From Arcuatula senhousia (Eukaryota > Mollusca > Bivalvia > Mytilida > Mytilidae): a DNA stretch of 64,000 nucleotides. This document shows, one piece after another, positions 11,242 to 23,674 of this stretch (within the stretch, counting starts at the first letter, position 1; every line of letters begins with the position of its first letter). A program made the position numbers and the translations under genes. A model generated the notes under the pieces. That model saw only the letters and a program-made list of their open reading frames with translations, was not told where the DNA came from and did no database searches. The stretch spans positions 31,773,275-31,837,274 of the forward strand of contig OZ020308.1 in NCBI GenBank assembly GCA_963971305.1, in the 5' to 3' direction.

Positions 11242-12650
11242 AGCTCACCTGACCTGAAGAGTCATGTGAGCTATTGCCATCACTTGGCGTCCATCGTCCG
11301 TCTGTTTCCGTAAACTTTTTCAAACGTTAACTCCACTGACACCATAACTCCAATTGCAACTAAACTTGGTACAGTTGTTTATTGGCATATGTGATTAAAA
11401 ATAACTGTTTGGATTTTTGATTCGACAAAAAAACATGGCCGCCATGGCTAAAAATTGAACATAGGGGTAAATTGTAGTTTTTTGCAAATAACTCAAAAAC
11501 GGTCAAAATTGTGGCAGAGGGTTAAAGTGATCAGCACCTCAAGATCTTCCTGCCCTGAAATTTTGAAGAAGATCCAACAACCCATGTAGGAGTTATTGCC
11601 CTTTTTCCCGATTTTTTCAAAAAATCACACTTTTTAACCTCAATATCTTGAAACTATTAAAGATATTTGAGAAATTTAAATAGCATGTTTTTAAGCACAT
11701 CAAGATCTTCAAAATCTGTAATAGGGTCAAAGTTGTATAACCTTTCCTTTTAAGAGTTATTCCCCTTAGAACGTCAAAATTGACCATTTTCACAGCATTT
11801 CACCATTACATTGAAACGTTAACTCCTCTGACACCATAAGTCCAATTGTAACTAAACTTCGTACAGTTGTTAATTGGCATGTGATTTAATACAATTGTTA
11901 GGATTTTTGATTTGACAAAAAACATGGCTGCTATTGCTAAAAATAGAACATAGGGGTAAATTGTAGTTATTATTTTTTTGCAAATAACTCAAAAATGGTC
12001 ACAGATATCAAAATTGTGACAGAGGGTTAAAGTGATCAGCACCTCAAGATCTACCTGCCCTGAAATTTTTAAGAAGATCCAACAACCCATGTATGAGTTA
12101 TTGCCCTTTTTCCCGATTTTTTCAAAAGTTGCACTTATGAACCTTAATATCTTGAAAACTATTAAAGATATTTGGGAAAATTAAATTGGATTTTGTTAAG
12201 CACATCAAGATCTTCAAAATCTATAATAGGGTCAAAGTTGTAGGCCCTTACTTTTAGGTGATATTCCCATTAGAACGTCAAAATTGTCCATGTTCATAGC
12301 CTTTACCCATTGTATTAGAATACATTTAAGCTAGATAACAACTTTTAATTACAATATTGCTTAGTTAAGCCACACAAAAAATTAATATGATGGAAGTTTT
12401 TTATTGACCCCTTATATGAGTTATGGTACCTTAAATGTCCAAGTAACTGTTTATGCCTTATAGCAGGAAAAGCTAGAAAATAATAAAAAGCTTTTTATTC
12501 CTAAAATGTTCAGCTAATTAAACTATACACTTTAATGCATTAAGTTAATTGATGTTGTCAGATGACCCCTAATATTGAAGTTATGGCCCTTTAAATGTAA
12601 AAAGGCATTTATGTAAGGTTAGCGATTCAGGCTCCTGGGAGCCTCTTGTT
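11242..12650 (+). mobile_element. Family B non-coding element, complete copy 2
   Basis: The hairpin head AGCTCACCTGACC...CATGTGAGCT is at 11242. Two body units follow, then AGGTTAGCG (decayed inverse of the head), the 3' hairpin AGGCTC/GAGCCT (12629-12644) and the end CTTGTT at 12650. It is flanked on the left by TTTTT, as in copy 1. Confidence 0.75.
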
Positions 12651-12831
12651 ACCATTACCACTGAGGGAACCCATTCCTAATCCGCTACTCCTCCTAAACC
12701 AATGAATGAATTTTAATGAAACTTTTTTTCAAATTCTTACTGATATGATGTAGATGTGCACCTCCTCTTTTAGAATTTGATTAAATTGATATTGTGGGTT
12801 TCCAATATGGGGGCAAAAATTTTGACTTTTC

Positions 12832-13590
12832 AAAGCTTCAAGCTTTTCATCTCATATATCCACAGGAACTTGAAATAAAGGACACAACGAATTCTAGGAA
12901 GTCTGCTTCATATTCAGATCTATATCTCGAAATAGACTCACAAGGAAGACTTTCAACAAAGCTCTTTGACAAACGTGAAGACTTCAACTCCAATGGTTAA
13001 CTTTCCATTCTTGTGTGGCAACATTCCATCCGCTCCAGCTTATGGAGTTTACGTATCACAACTGATTCACTATTCCATAGCTTGTGGAAATTACATCGAG
13101 TTTCCTTAGTAGAGCGTCACGACTGAGCCAGAAATTGTTGACACAAGGTTATGTTGCTTCTCAGTTGTTGTCTTTACTGAAAAAGTTTTACGGGAGACAT
13201 CATTCATGAGCTCATAGACAAATACAGGATTTCTATCTCACAGATGAGTGCAGATGTTGGATTGTCATAGGGCTTTGCTGTATTTTCTTTCTTCATCAGT
13301 TTGACTTGCTGAATGGACAATTGGTGACATGACGGGTGCGCTATAGCAGGCAGGAACCGTTTACTCTTCTGGAGCATCTGAGGTCACTCTCGTTAGTTCT
13401 TAAGTTCGTGTTACTAGTTGTCATTCAGTTGTTTCTGTATTGTGATTTTCTGTTGTTTCTTTGTGTTGTCTTTTACATTTCGTTCTCTGGACTTGTCTTA
13501 CAATTTCGGACTTTTGATATTCGGATGTTCCTTTGGTACCTCATTTGCTTCTTTCAACCTAGGGGTCTTCAAGTGGGGGGTATCAATTTG
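12832..13590 (+). pseudogene. Penelope-like reverse transcriptase, 3' fragment
   Basis: Frame-broken translation gives HLIYPQELEIKD, SASYSDLYLEIDSQGRLSTK and, after a frameshift near 12992, NFPFLCGNIPSAPAYGVYVS. These are blocks I recall from the C-terminal part of a Penelope-type RT protein common in molluscs; the minus-strand fragment at 61.3-62 kb carries the same blocks plus the upstream MGTNCAPLLADLFL motif. Several stops follow. The last 180 bp (13410-13590) is the 3' region, also seen at 57420-57600. The element is dead. Confidence 0.6.
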
Positions 13591-13651
13591 TGAGCATTGC
13601 TCACAGTTCATCTATTTTTTTTTTTTTACAAATATTCAATTATTTTTACAG

Positions 13652-13684
13652 ATAAGAACAAAGAAAAGGAAAAGAAAAGATTAA
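13652..13684 (+). CDS. Possible last exon of the DUF7869-like gene
   Basis: After TTATTTTTACAG there are ten codons and a stop (IRTKKRKRKD) in phase 0, matching the phase left by the exon ending at 10444. The basic run could be a nuclear localisation signal. It is short, and it lies 3.2 kb downstream past a B element and an RT fragment, so this is only a candidate. Confidence 0.3.
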   Translation: MRTKKRKRKD

Positions 13685-13808
13685 AGAAGTCAGATCAAAT
13701 GTGTGTTTAGCTGTTTGGACATGCTGTTTTACATTTTATTGAAGAAGCAGTGGCAAGAATAGTCTGTTGTGATTTTACCATATTTCATGTGATGTTGGGT
13801 TCATTTTT

Positions 13809-14885
13809 GTCTCGCCTGCGAAGCAGAGCGGGACATAGGTGTTACTTTACCGGCGGCGGCGACGGCAGCGTTAACTTTTTGGAAAAGTTTTGCGAGCACC
13901 TCCATATCTCAAGAACTATAGGTCCTGGGTTGATGAAACTTTGTATGCATATGCCCCAGTAGTAGCTTAGCACAGTTGCATCCCCATCTTTTGACCTTGA
14001 CCTTGATTTTCCGGTTGAGTGACTTTGACAATTTTCAATACATATAATAGCAATGGAAAAGTTTTGCGAGCACCTCCATATCTCAAGAACAATAGGTCCT
14101 GGGTTGATGAAACTTGGTATGCATATGCCCCAGTAGTAGCTTAGCACAGTTGCATCCCCATCTTTTGACCTTGACCTTGATTTTCCGGTTGACTGACTTT
14201 GACAATTTTCAATTCATATAATAGCAATGGAAAAGTTTTGCGAGCACCTCCATATCTCAAGAACTATAGGTCCTAGGTTGATTAAACTTGGTATGCATAT
14301 GCCCCAGTAATAGCTTAGCACAGTTGCATCCCCATCTTTTGACCTTGACCTTGATTTTCCGGTTGACTGACTTTGACAATTTTCAATACATATAATAGCA
14401 ATGAAAAAGTTTTGCGAGCACCTCCATATCTCAAGAACTATAGGTCCTGGGTTGATGGAACTTGGTATGCATATGCCCCAGTAGTAGCTAAGCACAGTTG
14501 CATCCCCATCTTTTGACCTTGACCCTGATTTTCCGGTTGAGTGATTTTGACAATTTTCAATACATATAATAGCAATGGAAAAGTTTTGCGAGCACCTCCA
14601 TATCTCAAGAACTATAGGTCCTAGGTTGATGAAACTTGGTATGCATATGCCCCAGTAGTAGCTTAGCACATTTGCATCCTCATCTTTTGACCTTGACCTT
14701 GATTTTCTGGTTGAGTGACTTTGATTATTTTTATTGCATATATTTTCAATGTTTAAGTTCTATAAACATCTTTTGATCTCAGAAACTGAAAATCCATGTA
14801 AATTCAAAATATAGTGGAAGTAAGAAAGAATAATTGTTTCTGATGGTGCCGGCAGGCGAGACATACTTTAGTGTTAACTCTTGTT
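13809..14885 (+). mobile_element. Family D non-coding element, complete copy
   Basis: The head GTCTCGCCTGCG (13809-13820) follows a T-run. The body is a 174-bp tandem repeat. The head returns inverted as GCAGGCGAGAC (14852-14862), followed by an imperfect palindrome around GTTAAC and the end CTCTTGTTTTT (about 14885). The end layout is the same as in family B although the body is unrelated. Confidence 0.7.
13881..14750 (+). repeat. 174-bp tandem repeat, five copies
   Basis: The anchor GGAAAAGTTTTGCGAGCACC is at 13881, 14055, 14229, 14403 and 14577, exactly 174 bp apart. The copies are nearly identical. The minus-strand open frames across it (for example 14214-14669) exist only because the unit length is a multiple of three. 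Confidence 0.9.
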
Positions 14886-14899
14886 TTTTTTTTATTTAT

Positions 14900-15515
14900 A
14901 ATACCCCACATTTGTAGAAAATGGGTGGTTTATAGTGATCATGTGTCTACCTGTTTTTCATCCTTCTATTGCCTGAGTGTATTATCTCCATTTAAATCAC
15001 TGAAATGTTTACACAATTGAGTGACTTTGACAATTTTCCATACATTATAATGGGCTGGGTAAGGTTTTATGAGCACATTCAAACCTCAAGAACTATAAGT
15101 CATATGGAGATGAAACTTGGTATCCATATGCCCCAGTAGTAGCTTGGTACATCTGCGTTCCCATCTTTTGACCATGACTTTGATTTTCCAGTTGTGTGAC
15201 TTTGACTGTTTGTAATATATTATAATGAGCTGGGTAACGTTTTATGAGCACCTTCATATCTCAAGAACTATAAGTCCTAGGTTGATGAAACTTGGTATGC
15301 ATATGCCCCAGTGGTAGGTTAGCACATATGAATCCCCATCTTTTGACCTTGATCTTGATTTTTTGGTTGAGTGACTTTGACAATTTTCAATACATTATAA
15401 TGGGAACTATAAGTCCTAAGTTGATGAAACTTGGTATGCATATGCCCCAGTTGTAGCTTAGTACATCTGCATCCCCATCATTTGACCTTGATCTTGATTT
15501 TCTGGTTGAGTGATT
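14900..15515 (+). mobile_element. Family J head followed by D-type body units
   Basis: The head AATACCCCACATTTG...ATGGGTGGTTTAT resembles the one at 10998. From 15025 the body has diverged D-type units (anchor 'ctcaagaactataagtc', 'gaaacttggtat', 'tgcatatgccccagt') about three times. Families J and D therefore share body units but have different heads. Confidence 0.5.
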
Positions 15516-15524
15516 ATTAATTTT

Positions 15525-15710
15525 TATACAACCGCAAAAAAATTGTGGTCGTATAATGGTATGAAGCTGTCATGGTCGTTGTTGTCATTGTCTGTTAACT
15601 TTTAAGGTTTCCACGATAACTTAAGTTCTAGTTATTCGATTGACTTCAAATTTGGCAGTGTTGTTCCTTACTATGAAAGGATGGATGGGATTGACTTTGG
15701 GGGTCCCCCC
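15525..15710 (+). mobile_element. Family A head fragment
   Basis: TTTTTATACAACCGC and its inverse form the hairpin, followed by the A-type sequence up to 'gggggtcccccc'. It is cut at the T-run where a family E head begins. Confidence 0.65.
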
Positions 15711-15829
15711 TTTTTATGCCCACCTGAGGACATGTCCATTAAGTTTTTTACTCATGTCCCTCCGTTCGTCCATACGAATTTCCGTCAAGTTTTTCTCAGA
15801 AACCATTAATGGGAATGACTTAAAAAATG
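15711..15829 (+). mobile_element. Family E head directly left of the satellite
   Basis: The head TATGCCCACCTGAGGACATG is followed by CCCTCCGTTCGTCC and 'tttctcagaaaccattaatg'. The E copy at 38.3-39.66 kb continues from this point with ordinary body; here the 89-bp satellite takes over at 15830. Confidence 0.5.
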
Positions 15830-16900
15830 GTAGTATTTATGTTTTGATGTACAAGTAGAGCAGTTAATCAGTGTTAGTGTATCTCTATTTTAGGGTAGGA
15901 AAAGGCTGATACTGAATTGTAGTATTTATGTTTTGATGTACAAGTAGAACAGTTAATCAGTGTTAGTGTAACTCTATTTTAGGGTAGGAAAAGGCTGATA
16001 CTGAATTGTAGTATTCATGTTTTGATGTACAAGTAGAGCAGTTAATCAATGTTAGTGTAACTCTATTTTGGGGTAGGAAAAGGCTGATACTGAATTGTAG
16101 TATTCATGTTTTGATGTACAGGTAGAGCAGTTAATCAGTGTTAGTGTTACTCTATTTTGGGATAGGAAAAGGCTGATACTGAATTGTAGTATTCATGTTT
16201 TGATGTACAAGTAGAGCAGTTAATCAGTGTTAGTGTAACTCTATTTTGGGGTAGGAAAAGGCTGATACTGAATTGTAGTATTTATGTTTTGATGTACAAG
16301 TAGAGCAGTTAATCAGTGTTAGTGTAACTCTATTTTAGGGTAGGAGAAGGCTGATACTGAATTGTAGTATTCATGTTTTGATGTACAAGTAGAGCAGTTA
16401 ATCAATGTTAGTGTAACTCTATTTTGGGGAAGGAAAAGGCTGATACTGAATTGTAGTATTCATGTTTTGATGTACAGGTAGAGCAGTTAATCAGTGTTAG
16501 TGTTACTCTATTTTGGGATAGGAAAAGGCTGATACTGAATTGTAGTATTCATGTTTTGATGTACAAGTAGAGCAGTTAATCAGTGTTAGTGTAACTCTAT
16601 TTTGGGGTAGGAAAAGGCTGATACTGAATTGTAGTATTCATGTTTTGATGTACAAGTAGAACAGTTAATCAGTGTTAGTGTATATCTATTTTGGGGTAGG
16701 AAAAGGCTGATACTGAATTGTAGTATTCATGTTTTGATGTACAAGTAGAGCAGTTAATCAGTGTTAGTGTAACTCTATTTTAGGGTAGGAAAAGGCTGAT
16801 ACTGAATTGTAGTATTCATGTTTTGATGTACAAGTAGAACAGTTAATCAGTGTTAGTGTATATCTATTTTGGGGTAGGAAAAGGCTGATACTGAATTGTA

Positions 16901-19900
16901 GTATTCATTCATGTTTTGATGTACAAGTAGATCAGTTAATCAGTCTAAGTGTAACTCTTTTTTGGGGTAGGAAAAGGCTGATACTGAATTGTAGTATTCA
17001 TGTTTTGATGTACAAGTAGAGTAGTTAATCAGTGTTAGTGTAACTCTATTTTCGGGTAGGAAAAGGCTGATACTGAATTGTAGTATTCATGTTTTGATGT
17101 ACAAGTAGAGCAATTAATCAGTGTTTGTGTAACTCTATTTTGGGGTAGGAAAAGGCTGATACTGAATTGTAGTATTTATGTTTTGATGTACAAGTAGAGC
17201 AGTTAATCAGTGTTAGTGTAACTCTATTTTAGGGTAGGAAAAGGCTGATACTGAATTGTAGTATTTATGTTTTGATGTACAAGTAGAGCAGTTAATCAGT
17301 TTTAGTGTAACTCTATTTTAGGGTAGGAGAAGGCTGATACTGAATTGTAGTATTCATGTTTTGATGTACAAGTAGAGCAGTTAATCAGTGTTAGTGTAAC
17401 TCTATTTTAGGGTAGGAGAAGGCTGATACTGAATTGTAGTTTTCATGTTTTGATGTACAAGTAGAGCAGTTAATCAATGTTAGTGTAACTCTATTTTGGG
17501 GTAGGAAAAGGCTGATACTGAATTGTAGTATTCATGTTTTGATGTACAGGTAGAGCAGTTAATCAGTGTTAGTGTTACTCTATTTTGGGATAGGAAAAGG
17601 CTGATACTGAATTGTAGTATTCATGTTTTGATGTACAAGTAGAGCAGTTAATCAGTGTTAGTGTAACTCTATTTTGGGGTAGGAAAAGGCTGATACTGAA
17701 TTGTAGTATTCATGTTTTGATGTACAAGTAGAACAGTTAATCAGTGTTAGTGTATATCTATTTTGGGGTAGGAAAAGGCTGATACTGAATTGTAGTATTC
17801 ATGTTTTGATGTACAAGTAGAGCAGTTAATCAGTGTTAGTGTAACTCTATTTTGGGGTAGGAAAAGGCTGATACTGAATTGTAGTATTCATGTTTTGATG
17901 TACAAGTAGAGCAGTTAATCAATGTTAGTGTAACTCTATTTTGGGGTAGGAAAAGGCTGATACTGAATTGTAGTATTCATGTTTTGATGTACAGGTAGAG
18001 CAGTTAATCAGTGTTAGTGTATATCTATTTTGGGATAGGAAAAGGCTGATACTGAATTGTAGTATTCATGTTTTGATGTACAAGTAGAGCAGTTAATCAG
18101 TGTTAGTGTAACTCTATTTTGGGGTAGGAAAAGGCTGATACTGAATTGTAGTATTCATGTTTTGATGTACAAGTAGAACAGTTAATCAGTGTTAGTGTAT
18201 ATCTATTTTGGGGTAGGAAAAGGCTGATACTGAATTGTAGTATTCATGTTTTGATGTACAAGTAGAGCAGTTAATCAGTGTAAGTGTAACTCTATTTTAG
18301 GGTAGGAAAAGGCTGATACTGAATTGTAGTATTCATGTTTTGATGTACAAGTAGAACAGTTAATCAGTGTTAGTGTATATCTATTTTGGGGTAGGAAAAG
18401 GCTGATACTGAATTGTAGTATTCATTCATGTTTTGATGTACAAGTAGATCAGTTAATCAGTCTAAGTGTAACTCTTTTTTGGGGTAGGAAAAGGCTGATA
18501 CTGAATTGTAGTATTCATGTTTTGATGTACAAGTAGAGTAGTTAATCAGTGTTAGTGTAACTCTATTTTCGGGTAGGAAAAGGCTGATACTGAATTGTAG
18601 TATTCATGTTTTGATGTACAAGTAGAGCAGTTAATCAGTGTTTGTGTAACTCTATTTTGGGGTAGGAAAAGGCTGATACTGAATTGTAGTATTTATGTTT
18701 TGATGTACAAGTAGAGCAGTTAATCAGTGTTAGTGTAACTCTATTTTAGGGTAGGAAAAGGCTGATACTGAATTGTAGTATTTATGTTTTGATGTACAAG
18801 TAGAGCAGTTAATCAGTGTTAGTGTAACTCTATTTTAGGGTAGGAGAAGGCTGATACTGAATTGTAGTATTCATGTTTTGATGTACAAGTAGAGCAGTTA
18901 ATCAGTGTTAGTGTAACTCTATTTTAGGGTAGGAGAAGGCTGATACTGAATTGTAGTTTTCATGTTTTGATGTACAAGTAGAGCAGTTAATCAATGTTAG
19001 TGTAACTCTATTTTGGGGTAGGAAAAGGCTGATACTGAATTGTAGTATTCATGTTTTGATGTACAGGTAGAGCAGTTAATCAGTGTTAGTGTTACTCTAT
19101 TTTGGGATAGGAAAAGGCTGATACTGAATTGTAGTATTCATGTTTTGATGTACAAGTAGAGCAGTTAATCAGTGTTAGTGTAACTCTATTTTGGGGTAGG
19201 AAAAGGCTGATACTGAATTGTAGTATTCATGTTTTGATGTACAAGTAGAACAGTTAATCAGTGTTAGTGTATATCTATTTTGGGGTAGGAAAAGGCTGAT
19301 ACTGAATTGTAGTATTCATGTTTTGATGTACAAGTAGAGCAGTTAATCAGTGTTAGTGTAACTCTATTTTGGGGTAGGAAAAGGCTGATACTGAATTGTA
19401 GTATTCATGTTTTGATGTACAAGTAGAGCAGTTAATCAATGTTAGTGTAACTCTATTTTGGGGTAGGAAAAGGCTGATACTGAATTGTAGTATTCATGTT
19501 TTGATGTACAGGTAGAGCAGTTAATCAGTGTTAGTGTATATCTATTTTGGGATAGGAAAAGGCTGATACTGAATTGTAGTATTCATGTTTTGATGTACAA
19601 GTAGAGCAGTTAATCAGTGTTAGTGTAACTCTATTTTGGGGTAGGAAAAGGCTGATACTGAATTGTAGTATTCATGTTTTGATGTACAAGTAGAACAGTT
19701 AATCAGTGTTAGTGTATATCTATTTTGGGGTAGGAAAAGGCTGATACTGAATTGTAGTATTCATGTTTTGATGTACAAGTAGAGCAGTTAATCAGTGTTA
19801 GTGTAACTCTATTTTAGGGTAGGAAAAGGCTGATACTGAATTGTAGTATTCATGTTTTGATGTACAAGTAGAACAGTTAATCAGTGTTAGTGTATATCTA

Positions 19901-20090
19901 TTTTGGGGTAGGAAAAGGCTGATACTGAATTGTAGTATTCATTCATGTTTTGATGTACAAGTAGATCAGTTAATCAGTCTAAGTGTAACTCTTTTTTGGG
20001 GTAGGAAAAGGCTGATACTGAATTGTAGTATTCATGTTTTGATGTACAAGTAGAGTAGTTAATCAGTGTTAGTGTAACTCTATTTTCGGG
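16901..20090 (+). repeat. 1517-bp higher-order repeat inside the satellite
   Basis: A unit with a 4-bp duplication (ATTCATTC) starts at 16901, 18418 and 19935, each 1517 bp apart (17 units of 89 plus 4). A second marker, TTTTCGGGTAGG, recurs at 17051, 18568 and 20085 with the same step. A third, ATCAATGTTAG, gives 16401 and 17918. Two full copies are near identical, with partial copies on both sides. Confidence 0.9.
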
Positions 20091-20589
20091 TAGGAAAAGG
20101 CTGATACTGAATTGTAGTATTCATGTTTTGATGTACAAGTAGAGCAGTTAATCAGTGTTAGTGTAACTCTATTTTAGGGTAGGAAAAGGCTGATACTGAA
20201 TTGTAGTATTCATGTTTTGATGTACAAGTAGAGCAGTTAATCAGTGTTAGTATAACTCTATTTTGGGGTAGGAAAAGGCTGATACTGAATTGTAGTATTC
20301 ATGTTTTGATGTACAAGTAGAGCAGTTAATCAGTGTTTGTGTAACTCTATTTTGGGGTAGGAAAAGGCTGATACTGAATTGTAGTATTCATGTTTTGATG
20401 TACAAGTAGAGCAGTTAATCAGTGTTAGTGTTACTCTATTTTGGGTTAGGAAAAGGCTGATACTGAATTGTAATATTCGTGTTTTGATGTACAAGTAGAG
20501 CAGTTAATCAGTGTTAGTGTAACTCTATTTTGGGGTAGGAAAAGGCTGATACTGAATTGTAGTATTTATGTTTTGATGTACAGGTAGAG

Positions 20590-23130
20590 CAGTAAATCAG
20601 TGAATTTTTGTAGCCATGTTTTGATGTACAAGTAGAGCAGTTAAAATTCTATTTTTGGGGGGTAGGAAAAGGCTGATACTGAATTGTAGAATTCGTGTTT
20701 TGATGTACAAGTAAAGCAGTTAATCAGTGTTAGTGTAACTCTATTTTGGGGTAGGAAAAGGCTGATACTGAATTGTAGTATTCGTGTTTTGATGAACAAG
20801 TAGAGCAGTTTATCAGTGATAGTGTAACTCTATTTTGGGGTAGGAAAAGGCTGATACTGAATTGTAGTATTTATGTTTTGATATACAAGTAAAGCAGTTA
20901 ATCAGTGTTAGTGTATATCTATTTTGGGGTAGGAAAAGGCTGATACTGAATTGTAGTATTCGTGTTTTGATGAACAAGTAGAGCAGTTAAAATTCTTTTT
21001 TGGGGGTAGGAAAAGGCTGATACTGAATTGTAGAATTCATGTTTTGATGTACAAGTAGAGCAGTTAATCAGTGTTAGTGTATATCTATTTTGGGTTAGGA
21101 AAAGGCTGATACTGAATTGTAATATTCGTGTTTTGATGTACAAGTAGAGCAGTTAATCAGTGTTAGTGTAACTCTATTTTGGGGTAGGAAAAGGCTGATA
21201 CTGAATTGTAGTATTTATGTTTTGATGTACAAGTAGAGCAGTTAATCAGTGTTTGTGTAACTCTATTTTGGGGTAGGAAAAGGCTGATACTGAATTGTAG
21301 TATTCATGTTTTGATGTACAAGTAGAGCAGTTAATCAGTGTTAGTGTATATCTATTTTGGGTTAGGAAAAGGCTGATACTGAATTGTAATATTCGTGTTT
21401 TAATGTACAAGTAGAGCAGTTAATCAGTGTTAGTGTAACTCTATTTTGGGGTAGGAAAAGGCTGATACTGAATTGTAGTATTTATGTTTTGATGTACAAG
21501 TAGAGCAGTTAATCAGTGAATTTTTGTAGCCATGTTTTGATGTACAAGTAGAGCAGTTAAAATTCTATTTTTGGGGGGTAGGAAAAGGCTGATACTGAAT
21601 TGTAGAATTCGTGTTTTGATGTACAAGTAAAGCAGTTAATCAGTGTTAGTGTAACTCTTTTTTGGGGTAGGAAAAGGCTGATACTGAATTGTAGTATTCG
21701 TGTTTTGATGAACAAGTAGAGCAGTTTATCAGTGATAGTGTAACTCTATTTTGGGGTAGGAAAAGGCTGATACTGAATTGTAGTATTTATGTTTTGATAT
21801 ACAAGTAAAGCAGTTAATCAGTGTTAGTGTATATCTGTTTTGGGGTAGGAAAAGGCTGATACTGAATTGTAGTATTCGTGTTTTGATGAACAAGTAGAGC
21901 AGTTAAAATTCTATTTTGGGGGTAGGAAAAGGCTGATACTGAATTGTAGAATTCATGTTTTGATGTACAAGTAGAGCAGTTAATCAGTGTTAGTGTAACT
22001 CTATTTTGGGTCAGGAAAAGGCTGATACTGAATTGTAGTATTCATGTATTGATTGAGCAATTAATCAGTGTTAGTGTTACTCTATTTTGGGGTAGGAAAA
22101 GGCTGATACTGAATTGTAGTATTCATGTTTTGGTGTACAACTAGAGCAGTTATAATTCAATTTTGGGGTAGGAAAAGGCTGACACTGAATTGTAGTATTC
22201 ATGTTTTGATGTACAAGTAGAGCAGTTAATCAGTGTTGGTGTTACTCTATTTTGGGGTAGGAAAAGGCTGATACTGAATTGTAAAATTCGTGTTTTGATG
22301 TACAATTAGAGCAGTTAATCAGTGTTAGTGTTACTCTATTTGGGGTAGGAAAAGGCTGATACTGAATTGTAGTATTCATGTTTTGATGTACAGGTAGAGC
22401 AAGTAATCAGTGTTAGTGTAACTCTATTTTGGGGGGTAGGAAAAGGCTGATACTGAATTGTAGTATTCGTGTTTTGATGTTCAAGTAGAGCAGTTAAAAT
22501 TCTATTTTGGGGGTAGGAAAAGGCTGATACTAAATTGTAGAATTCGTGTTTCGATGTACAAGTAGAGCAGTTAATCAGTGTTAGTGTAACTCTATTTTGG
22601 GGTAGGAAAAGGCTGATACTGAATTGTAGTATTCATGTTTTGATGTACAAGTACAGCAGTTAATCAGTGTTAGTGTTACTCTATTTTGGGGTAGAAAAAG
22701 TCTGATACTGAATTGTAGTATTCATGTTTTGATGTACAAGTAGAGCAGTTAAAATTCTATTTTTTGGGGGGTAGGAAAAGGCTGATACTGAATTGTAGTA
22801 TTCGTGTTTTGATGTACAAGTAGAGCAGTTAAAATTCTGTTTTGGGGGTAGGAAAAGGCTGATACTGAATTGTAGAATTCGTGTTTTGATGTACAAGTAG
22901 AGCAGTTAATCAGTGTTAGTGTAACTCTATTTTGGGGTAGGAAAAGGCTGATACTGAATTGTAGTATTTATGGTTTGATGTACAAGTAGAGCAGTTAATC
23001 AGTGAATTGTTGTAGCCATGTTTTGATGTACAAGTAGAGCAGTTAAAATTCTATTTTTTGGGGGGTAGGAAAAGGCTGATACTGAATTGTAGTATTCATG
23101 TTTTGATATACAAGTAGAGCAGTTAAAATT
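20590..23130 (+). repeat. Composite variant units in the right part of the satellite
   Basis: A composite containing CAGTGAATTTTTGTAGCCATG followed by the short 77-bp-type unit recurs near 20602, 21518 and 22997. The first two lie in a duplicated block with a step of 916 bp. This shows a second, independent higher-order pattern. Confidence 0.7.
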
Positions 23131-23674
23131 CTATTTTGGGGGTAGGAAAAGGCTGATACTGAATTGTAGTATTAATGTTTTGATGTTCAAGTAGAACAGT
23201 TAATCAGTGTGAGGGTAACTCTATTTTGGGGTAGGAAAAGGCTGATACTGAATTGTAGTATTCATGTTTTGATGAACAAGTAGATCAGTTAATCAGTGTT
23301 AGTGTAACTCTATTTTGGGGTAGGAAAAGGCTGATACTGAATTGTAGTATTCATGTTTTGATGTACAAGTAGAGTAGTTAATCAGTGTTAGTGTAACTCT
23401 ATTTTTTTGTACATGTAGATCAGTAAATCAGTGTTAGAAGTACTTTTTGTGTGAAGGAAAAGTCTGATACTATTTATAGTATTCATGTTTCAAAATACAT
23501 GTACAAAGACTAATTAATCAGTGTTGACTTATTGATAATTGAATGTAATTTTAGTAGTAATAATAGTACAATATACTTTTTGTTTGATTAAATTTAAGCG
23601 AAGGCTGTTGAGTGTTTGCTAGTGATTAATTTTAATCCAGTCAGTCAAATTTTTTTGCAAATATAATTTTTTCC

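Larger units (their letters stand above)
15830..23440 (+). repeat. 89-bp satellite array, about 85 units
   Basis: The unit begins GTAGTATTCATGTTTTGATG and ends GGCTGATACTGAATT. The first two unit starts, 15830 and 15919, are 89 bp apart. The left 4.3 kb is nearly homogeneous. From about 20.5 kb units vary, and a 77-bp form appears in which the 'tcagtgttagtgtaac' part is replaced by 'aaaattct'. The right edge decays over 23400-23530. No transcript-like ORF is present on the plus strand. Confidence 0.95.

Noticed and set aside
13842..14669. Minus-strand open frames of 101 and 151 codons with repeated 'YYWGICIPSFINPGPIVLEI' text
   Set aside because: They lie in the 174-bp tandem repeat, whose length is a multiple of three, so an open frame is simply copied. 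No domain is present.
20919..22896. Minus-strand frames in the satellite
   Set aside because: They are products of the satellite unit with no codon bias or start context.
15830..23440. A CRISPR-like array
   Set aside because: The 89-bp units are contiguous without variable spacers; this is a satellite in a eukaryotic genome.
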